The notes below the pieces were generated by a model. That model was not told where the DNA came from, made no database searches, and saw only the letters and a list, made by a program, of their open reading frames with translations. From the NCBI GenBank assembly GCA_946811695.1, contig OX328124.1, positions 95,193,304 through 95,257,303 of the forward strand: DNA of 64,000 nucleotides, given 5' to 3'. This DNA comes from Gonocerus acuteangulatus (taxonomy: Eukaryota; Arthropoda; Insecta; Hemiptera; Coreidae). Position numbers and translations under genes: made by a program. Below are positions 56,408 to 64,000 of this stretch, one piece after another; the first letter of the stretch is position 1; every line of letters begins with the position of its first letter.

Positions 56408-56661
56408 TCGTCGATACAAATGCAAAGTATCGATTGTGAAAAAATGCATCTTTCATTTTCAATCTTTACTAATTTCTGCTGGACTTGTGTACGGCAAAAT
56501 TTTGAAACTTAGTTCACTCTATGAGAGGGAAAGTATTCCTCTATGAAAAGGTCAAATCTGCCGAATATTTGACTGTCCCAAAAAAAAAGTTATGAATAAA
56601 CGCTTTTCCACTCTGAAAAGTGGTGATTTTCACATTCGATACTTTGCATTTGTAACGACGA
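56408..56661. mobile_element. TIR element TCGTCGATA, copy 2
   Basis: Ends 'tcgtcgatacaaatgcaaag' and 'gcatttgtaacgacga', with GTATCGA.TGTGAAAA also shared inverted. TA on both sides suggests a mariner-type 2-bp target duplication. Non-coding, 254 bp. Confidence 0.8.
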
Positions 56662-58285
56662 TATAATTATACTTTCGAGTAAATGTATGTATATTTTAAA
56701 TGTGTTTGAATGTTCGGACTACCTTTCTCAGTAAGTGATGTAAGACGTGAGGAATTGATAAGTTACTGCATTGTCTACAGTCTGTCTTTCTTTCTGTCCA
56801 GGACGTACGAATGGGTAAGTCGGGCGAGATAAGTCCAATGTATACGCGTCAACATTTTATAGAGATCATTTGTTAAGTTTTCGAATATTCACTTTCCAAT
56901 TACCACAATAGAACAACTTTATAGCCGATTTATGCGATAGGTATGTATACATATTTAATGAACGATCGGTATTTTCAGACATTTAGTTCATGAACCATCA
57001 GCCACTTGTGAGATGGTTTCCTCCTCATAAAAAGTGGCAAAACACACTAAAAGATCTTGATCAAAGTAATGCGTCCGAGTATGTAATTCTACAATAGAGA
57101 CAATTGAAGAGAGTCTGCAAGGGGTTCTCTGGAATGTATCTAACCTTAATATTTCTACAAGACTTGCGCTAAAAGAGGCTAATTCATACAACATTCAATC
57201 CTTTAGAGTAGACACGAGTACCGTGAAGGGTGGAGAGCCGGTATATTGTTCTTCTCCCCTGTACTATCTCCCTGGTGACCGCGTTACATCTACGATTCAC
57301 AACACCAAAACTCTGTGGTAAACCAATCTAATATAGTATATGACTTTATAATTGTATTGTGATCTATTACATGAGCCTTTTAATATTGGTCATCAATTAA
57401 GTAATAAGCGATAGGAAAGGTCACTTAATGCGGAATAAACCAAAGTTTATGCCGTAGGTACTAAAAAAAGTATAAATTACACAAACGTGCAACAGTATTT
57501 TGGAAGCGATAGTTCAAAAGCTCAGAGCTCAAAACCGGCAGAAAACATTGGCTTATTCAATATCTGACTGGTGTTGGCGAAGAGGGCTCAAGATCTGGCG
57601 AGACTGAGGTATCTGAACTAGGAGTCGGAAATTTTGTACCACTACCCTGTAGCCCACGGAGTCAAAAATGTGTCCAAAAAAAAAAGATAGAAATGCATGT
57701 TCGCGGAACATCCCTCAATCATAAGCCAGTCTCCGATACATGCTGCACCCTGGCCGCGTGTCCCAAAACTATCTTGCAGAGGATTCACCGTATAACACGA
57801 AAGAACAAGCACATTATTTGGAGATACCCATAGCGCATATAGTGGACCGATTCATTAGTGCGTCAAGAACCATCGCCCTCAAAATCATAAAGGAGTAAAC
57901 TCAAGCCACCAGGATGTAGTCTAGGGAGCAGGGATGGAGTCTAGGGAGCTGGGATGAAGTAGGCCAGAATTATCAAACTCGGGCGATTTTTGGGCAGATG
58001 TAAACAGAAAAAAAAAACACAGCACACAGCCAGGAGTGCTTCATGATTTAATCTTCCAAGGCACGAGGTACGTCACTGCTTTAATTATGTATGGAGCTCC
58101 ATAAAACCGTTCAGAACGTCTCATCAATTCAGCACAAAACTTCTCAAGTCAACCATCAGCTGCTCAACACAATTTCTCAAATAGTGTGACTTTACTTCAT
58201 CACGAAGGATTTTACTCGGATTTAATGTGTTTGGACCCCAAATGAAACTGAAAATCACATAAGACTTTAACAAAATTTAATATTA
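56662..58285. other. No gene seen
   Basis: No domain, RNA or repeat end recognised. Confidence 0.45.
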
Positions 58286-58330
58286 GATGCCTGATGTTGA
58301 ATCTGAATAGATTCGAAACGTCGCCTACAT
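58286..58330 (+). ncRNA. Hammerhead-like motif, solo
   Basis: CTGATGT (58291-58297), hairpin GAATCT-GAAT-AGATTC, GAAACGTC. The last base of the box is T where A is required, so activity is doubtful. Palindromic ACGU and the extra base before helix II match the PLE motifs. 'aagactttaacaaaatttaa' precedes; no inverted partner seen. Probably a solo pseudo-LTR of another family. Confidence 0.5.
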
Positions 58331-58879
58331 AAACTAATAATTTAAAAAACTTTCGGGAGCAACGCCCGCCACTTTCTTCAACAATCTCTCAAATTTCAAT
58401 AATTCCCAATTACAGTAACCAATTAGCTCCATTTCTGAGACTGGCAAACATTTATTTGTAAATACATCCTAGTTTTAGGGGAATGACATCATTATTTTAG
58501 CATCACTTGCACAATTAATGTCATGATCCGTCTAGTTAAATGAAGGAGATTACTCCATTGCCGGTGACTAGTCACTAGAGAGATAACCCGTTGTTTAGTA
58601 GCAGAGGAGACGTTAGTAATCCAAGACACGAGACTACTAATGAAGATGTGCTAGGGCAAGGAAGATGGCTAATGCCTTGTCGAGGGCAGCCATATTAATG
58701 AGAAGGAGATGTAGGACCGCTGTTCGTATGCAGGAGCACGGACTCCTCAGGAAGTCCTTCCGGGATACACTCCGCCATTTCGGAGGTTCCTATAATGCAA
58801 TGCAGAGATGGGGCTTGGGCTATCTGCAACAATAACCCTTCTGATTTAGCAGCAATCGTTGGACTTCAGGGCAGAACAA
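58331..58879. other. No recognisable feature
   Basis: Follows the solo motif; nothing else recognised. Confidence 0.4.
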
Positions 58880-59530
58880 AAACGTATTTTTTTAGGAAAT
58901 GTAATAAGCTCTCAAATAAACGCTTTACATATCCCATGCGGTAGTTATTTCCATTTTCCTCGACAACGGTTATAGGTATGGCCTAAAAAATGATTTCATT
59001 AGATTTACCACGCCCAATTACTTATAAAACGTCTACTCACAAGTATAGTAACGCAAAAACGTAAGCGTTAGGATTTTTTTTTAACGCCCAAGAAACCATC
59101 TTCCCATGGACGGATTCAGCTGGTTACCGAAATCAGCCTTTTAAATCACACAAAATATTTTCGTACAAAATTTCAATATTTATTTGAATTTTACTGCCTT
59201 TCTAATTAACATGAAATGTTAGGACGGGTTATCTATAGGTCACCACCTTTTTCTACCTAGGAAAGGGCTGATGCCTTTTCTTTTTTATATAGAAAATCCA
59301 CCATCCCATAGTGGGAAACGAACCCACGATCTTTGGCACGGAATGTTAAGTACTCACGCCTTAACACTCACGGCCACCGGGCCTCCAAAATGTCCTCCAG
59401 CTAGAGAGCAACACATAAAAATATATAATATATAGGTAAAAATTCAAAGCACCATTATTTTTGGGATCGATGGGCTCACAGTCGTGAAATGTTCAAGTCG
59501 GCACTTCCAAATTGCGTCATCAAGTCAACC
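58880..59530 (+). repeat. Dispersed repeat R, copy 2, split by SINE-2
   Basis: Collinear with 47760-48200 ('aaaacgtaagcgttaggatt', 'gtcggcacttcc'). The SINE-2 at 59178-59387 interrupts it where copy 1 reads 'aaatttcatcaaaatc'. Confidence 0.65.
59178..59387 (-). mobile_element. SINE-2, full length (tRNA-Ser/Leu-like head)
   Basis: Minus strand from 59387: 'ggcccggtggccgtgagtgt' and 'taaggcgtgag' resemble the A-box side of tRNA-Ser/Leu; the B-box region GGGTTCGTTTCCC follows near 59320; then the body 'ggtggtgacctatagataac' and a tail AATTCAAATAAAT. It interrupts repeat R and defines the complete SINE-2 for the truncated copies at 33.6, 35.4 and 56.3 kb. Confidence 0.8.
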
Positions 59531-60287
59531 GGCGGATTTTCGTCCAATGGAGGGACGGAAGACATGCTCTAAAAACCGATTTTTCGGAAATCCATTTGCT
59601 TTAGAGTAAAGGTTTTTGAAGTTGTAAGGACCGTTCTTATAATATCACAGAATCAAACTAATATTATTAGTTTGACTCTGTGATATTTTCATCACAATTA
59701 TAATGAAAAACTCTCCTGTTAGTCTGATTCTTGTAATTGAAATTTCCTGTGGTATATTTTAACTAAAAATAGTGGAATACCATAAGAATTCAGAATGATG
59801 ATCTCCCCAGTCAAAATAAATTTGATATAAAAAACGAATGAAAAACATAAAAGAACTTTCTTTTTAACATGGGCCCATGATATATTTATTTTTACAGATA
59901 GTGTGTGTAAAATCCAAGGCCCCGTAAGATATAGGAGACAGAAAGTGACATGTAAGGTTTTTCCTTCAAGACGAGCCAAGTCAATTTGTCCTCAATATAG
60001 GGAGGCCTAGGTGCCTCCTATATCCCCGTTCAACCTTCCATCTAACCCAATATTTCCACCTAACCAACCTTATACAAAGTATAACATGCACTCTATCCTC
60101 CAACATACACCTTTCAGAATCAATCTCAAAATATTTGTAGAGAAAATATGCCCTTCTTATGAAGCAATTTTAATAATAGAAGTACCAGAAACACGTCAGT
60201 TTTTTAACAAATCCTCGGCTATGGAGTGAAACAAATTAAGTACATTTTCTACTTTTTGGTAGTTTGATATTTCTGGGCCACAAATCG
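59531..60287. other. No gene seen
   Basis: A short inverted repeat (tcacagaatcaaactaatat and its near-complement) lies at about 59646-59685. No supportable gene. Confidence 0.4.
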
Positions 60288-60321
60288 TCGATACAAATGC
60301 AAAGTATCTAATGTGAAATAC

Positions 60322-60391
<70 letters not shown>
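60288..60391. repeat. Single TIR of the TCGTCGATA element joined to (AT)n
   Basis: 'atcgtcgatacaaatgcaaa' and 'gtatctaatgtgaaa' (60288-60325) equal one end of the TIR element; then an AT dinucleotide run to about 60391. The other end is absent. Confidence 0.65.
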
Positions 60392-60396
<5 letters not shown>

Positions 60397-61176
60397 TATG
60401 TTTAATATATAAAATCGAAAGGTAGGTCGAGTCCTGAAAGCCTCTACCGGTAAGGAGTTATATGGAAGTAATATATCTGCCCGAGCCTGAGCCATGAGGT
60501 TCTGACTTTGACGGGAGGGGGTATGGAAATGAGACCACTTCCATGTACTTGTGTGATATGAGTGAGAGCTCTCTGATTGAAATCCTTCGCCAGATATCAC
60601 GTTCATTCAATCAATCCAATGCTCCCACCGGGACCTTTATGAGTTTTTCTTCAGGCGAGAAATAAAACCAATCAGACTTAATGTTCAGCGCATTTGGAAA
60701 ATTTTCAAGCTTCTCTCACATGTGTAAGACGAAGTGCTAACACTTAGACTGTGGTAGCGGTAAACCCAAAACCGTCCAAAAAATGGTAATTTTTTTTTTC
60801 ATTTTATAATTTCATTTGTTTTGTTTGTGTGAAAAAATAAGGTATCCATTGAAATAATTGCATAATTTCCTTTAGAATCAGGTTTTTTACCATGTCGCCA
60901 CAGCCAGTGGGTTTGTGATGACGCACATGCGGCGTTATCCACAGCCAAGGTGTTAATGTAAGAACGCTTTATTAATATTAATAATTTGTAAGTGAATATT
61001 GTCAAAATATACAGATTTTCTGGTAAGTCAACCCACATCCATTGCGAGGTGATAGTTTTGGTCAAAACAAACAATTTTTAGCCCATATTGCCTTATCCAA
61101 ATGTTACCCGTATTCAAGGTATTTAATATTTTAGGATTTTTTTTTTGTTTAAAGTCACTTTTGCTTAGGGTCTGCT
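60392..61176. other. No recognisable feature
   Basis: No domain, RNA or repeat end seen. Confidence 0.45.
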
Positions 61177-61450
61177 AGCCAACGGCCATAGCCACGTTGA
61201 ATACACCGGTTCCCGTAAATCAACGAAGTTAAGCAACGTCGGGCGTGGTCAGAACGTGAATGGGTGACCGACCTCGTGCTTTTGATATTATAAATGGATG
61301 GCAACCTGTAGATAGCCCGGCGTTAATAGCCCAATCGTTGTTACGCCGTTAAACACGGAAAAAATCAACCTGCCACTGTCTACAATGGAACCCAGCGTTT
61401 ACATATCTGCTAATCGCCTAAGTTGCGGAGCAGACGTTAAATAAATAAAT
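61177..61450 (+). mobile_element. 5S-rRNA-derived SINE
   Basis: Positions 61178-61292 follow 5S rRNA nearly throughout: 'gccaacggccatagccacgt', 'accggttcccgt', 'gaagttaagcaacgtcgggc', 'gtggtcagaacgtgaatggg', 'tgaccgacc'. This keeps the internal pol III promoter region. A non-5S body (cctgtagatagcccggcgtt) and an ATAAATAAAT end follow. Same family as 16560-16757. Confidence 0.82.
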
Positions 61451-62202
61451 TAGGTTTTTGGTATTTTTTTTTTATTTATTTCTAGAATTTGAGCAGAAAT
61501 TTTTTATTCGTTTTGTATTTACGGCATTCAGAATAAACTATTAATTCAATAAAACTATCACATGTTTTCTAGACAACGGATAGTACGAGGAAAAACTAAA
61601 ATTTAAATTATTCAATTTCTAAAACCTGTAATATTTTAAAATAATATTTATTTTAAGAGAGATAAATATGAAAGTTACAGGTCTTATATAATATAAAACT
61701 AGTACTCCTGTATAAAATATATTCAGTTCACAAAAGAAAGAATTTTTTTATGTTTCACGAGTGTTTCCAACAGCTTTGTAGAAATTGTTCATTTCTTGTT
61801 GATTGTGAATATAATTTGTAATTACTTACTTACCTTGACATCCACTAAAAGTTTTCCCTATTAATTCCAGTCAGAAACGAAGGAGATCGCTTTATAATTC
61901 ACTCGAAATCACAGGAGAAGAGGTTTTCTCTTTTTCTGACACCATCATTGGTTTGCTATAAAGGAGCCTCTCAACTTGTCACAACCACCTTAATGAGAAA
62001 AGTTTTATAAATGCCAGGATATCAGATTAGCCATAGAAATCTTTGAGCTGCTGGTTTGTCAGCTTTTTCCATATTTCCCTCTCCTCTACTTACTGCCAAT
62101 ATAATGTTTAGGAAGGATAACTATTGGTTAAGCTATTAAAAAGAGCGTAAAATTCCCATAAGAATGCAATATATTAATCCCCCAATCGCTGTTGTTTTAG
62201 AG
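61451..62202. other. No recognisable feature
   Basis: AT-rich, nothing recognised. Confidence 0.45.
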
Positions 62203-62488
62203 AGAAGATCAAAAAATAATGAACCTAAATAAAAAGCTTCAGTAACTTTATTTCCTTCGCACCTGTTTAGCGCCCTTTTGATCCCTCTTCAGGAGAACAT
62301 GTTAGAAATATAAAAACTTACACCCTCAACTTGTAGATAAAATAATAAACAAGTCCGCACGTTGCCCCTAGTGGAAGATACCTTTCTCAAGTTGAGGTCC
62401 TTTGGAAGAGCACCAAAAGGGAGCGAAACATGCAGGGTGAAATTAAAGTCATTGAAGATATTTAGTTGTATTTATTTTTTGATCTTCC
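62203..62488. mobile_element. Old fold-back element with degenerate hammerhead-like arms
   Basis: Outer ends 'gaagatcaaaaaataa' and 'ttattttttgatcttcc' are inverted. Inner blocks around 62255-62300 and 62400-62450 are diverged complements. The left arm on the minus strand has CTGAAGA and TAAACAGGTGC; the right arm has GGAAGA, a CACC-AAAA-GGG hairpin and GAAACATGC. Each arm thus keeps only part of a hammerhead core. Resembles element E in plan but is much older. Target duplication not found. Confidence 0.5.
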
Positions 62489-64000
62489 GTCTATAAAGAA
62501 AATTTTAGGATTTGAGTAAAGGGTCAGCTTAATATTTATGATTGTTTAAAGTATTCAAACAGGACCCGTTTTTATCCAAAGGCGTAAAGCAAAATACAAA
62601 CTTAATTGCCTCAGCACCACTCGTATTAACTAAAATTTAAGTTAATAAGAAGTTACTAGTTTCGTTGCATTTGCTACCAATGCTATTTGTTATAACTGAA
62701 AACACGAAAAGAAAACTCTCCTGTTTAAGGGTCCTTCCAAACGTTACTCCCTGCAATACATAGATTTTAATCAAGAACCCAATCAATTTGCATAAAAATT
62801 GGATTGGACCGTCGAGGAGGATTTACAGCACCCGAAACAAGTCCATCCACGGACATGTAGCACGTCCCATGAACCCTTCTAAAGGATATATGGCTGGAAG
62901 GGTTCGTGCAGACACTGACGCTGACACTGGTGCCTCTATGTAAATGTGAATCAGTATCCGAGCTATGTGTGTGGGCTAATTGGAGCGATGCACGCAATAG
63001 CCCTATCACTTTAATTCAACTTCTTATAAACCTCACCCCCTGGCAACCGTAACAGTACCTAGCACAGCCCCTGTCCACAGGTGTCTCGTCCCAGGATCAA
63101 TATCTCCTGAAATAGTGATGCTACACCATTTATAAAGAATCGTATCAACGAGTTTGTGTGTGTGTGTAGGTATATACATACATACATATAATAGTAGAAA
63201 TGTGACCAGATTAAATTAACTTATAATACTGAGCGGGCAAAAATAGGTTGCTTAACAGGAAGGTCAAAAAATATATGTAAATTTATAAAATTATTTTTAT
63301 CAAAGCGTTAAATGTTTTACACTTTTAAGAGCCTTATCAGACACATCCGTTGAAACCATTTTGAACCCTAAATTTGAATAGAAATGTGCACGTTACACTA
63401 CACAAGCCATGTCATGACAGAAGCCATGAACAATTGCACCGGCCGCACAGTGGTCAAAAACCGCCCAAAAACGCTCAAAACTCAATAACATTTGATATTG
63501 TTGATTTAGAAACCTGAAATTTTGCACACTTACCAGTATTATAACTACAATGAAGGTATTTATAAGTCATTCAAATGAAAATTTTTTTTGTGGTCGCCCC
63601 GGCTCTGAACTGCACTCGGCTGGGCTCAGGGGGTCAAAACCAATTTAAAAAAATACATCTGCTCCTATCTCAGCCAATTTTTTTTTAAATTTCAGCACAA
63701 CAGTTTGAGATAATTTCCGTAGGAGTAACGAAATATGCTCATCAGCTATTGGAAATTGATCTGTCAAATACTCGCATACCGAAAGTACACTTTTGTCGTT
63801 TGAATTTAACAATATTTCAGCTAGGAAACACTGTTTCACTCGGATCATTTCAGACATTTTTTGCAGCCAACACTGACTTGACTACTGCAAAAAAAAAAAA
63901 AAAAAAAATCTGTCTTCGATTTGATTCCAATGTTTACATAGAGATAACGCGCGTCTGTCTGTTAGTCATTTACTGAGTTCGTTCACCTCTGGCACCGAAG
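62489..64000. other. No gene seen
   Basis: Mixed sequence with a poly(A) near 63890-63908 and a short GT run near 63154. The open frames have no recognised domains. Confidence 0.4.

Noticed and set aside
61178..61292. Possible functional 5S rRNA gene
   Set aside because: Several changes from 5S and a shared non-5S body downstream, as in the 16.6-kb copy; it is a SINE.

Overview
This is a eukaryotic, AT-rich, gene-poor window. No host gene with convincing exons could be recognised. Nearly everything identifiable is transposable-element sequence of a kind typical of arthropods: Penelope-like retroelements (PLEs) with a GIY-YIG endonuclease, a mag-type Ty3/gypsy element primed by tRNA-Ser, tRNA- and 5S-rRNA-derived SINEs, Jockey/RTE-like non-LTR remnants, MITE-like TIR elements and (AT)n microsatellites. 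An insect or other arthropod is the likeliest source; the species cannot be named from the sequence.

Layout. 0-9 kb: a PLE pseudo-LTR remnant, then a rearranged repeat pair (X/Y) that brackets a 2.1-kb PLE copy (A1) folded into an almost perfect 1.03-kb palindrome. 10-15 kb: a tRNA-SINE whose poly(A) was hit by a second PLE family (B) carrying a 300-codon open RT/endonuclease frame, then a TIR element with internal AAGTATTTACT-like repeats, then a truncated PLE-A2. 16-26 kb: an RTE-like tail, a 5S-derived SINE, a nearly complete PLE-A3 (RT plus endonuclease, two single-base frameshifts), a Jockey-like remnant, and miniature fold-back PLEs A4 and C. 27.5-31.7 kb: an intact Ty3/gypsy element of 4,166 bp with identical 139-bp LTRs, a 5-bp target duplication and one 1,287-residue gag-pol frame. 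32-64 kb: scattered SINEs, MITEs, non-LTR ends and more fold-back elements (42.8, 53.1, 53.9, 55.9 and 62.3 kb).

The most interesting theme is a set of hammerhead-ribozyme motifs. Every PLE family here, and two non-coding fold-back families at 42.8 and 55.9 kb, carries the CUGANGA...GAA core. Helix II is a good hairpin, and the helix III strand is a self-complementary run (ACGU, ACAUGU or AGCGCU), so helix III could form only between two RNA molecules. Small PLE-associated hammerhead variants that act as dimers have been published. What stands out here is the number of independent helix-III palindromes in one window and their mirror-image pairing inside fold-back elements that have 11-15 bp target duplications and a one-sided tail. 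Coordinates of mobile-element ends come from target-site duplications where these were found; others are approximate.
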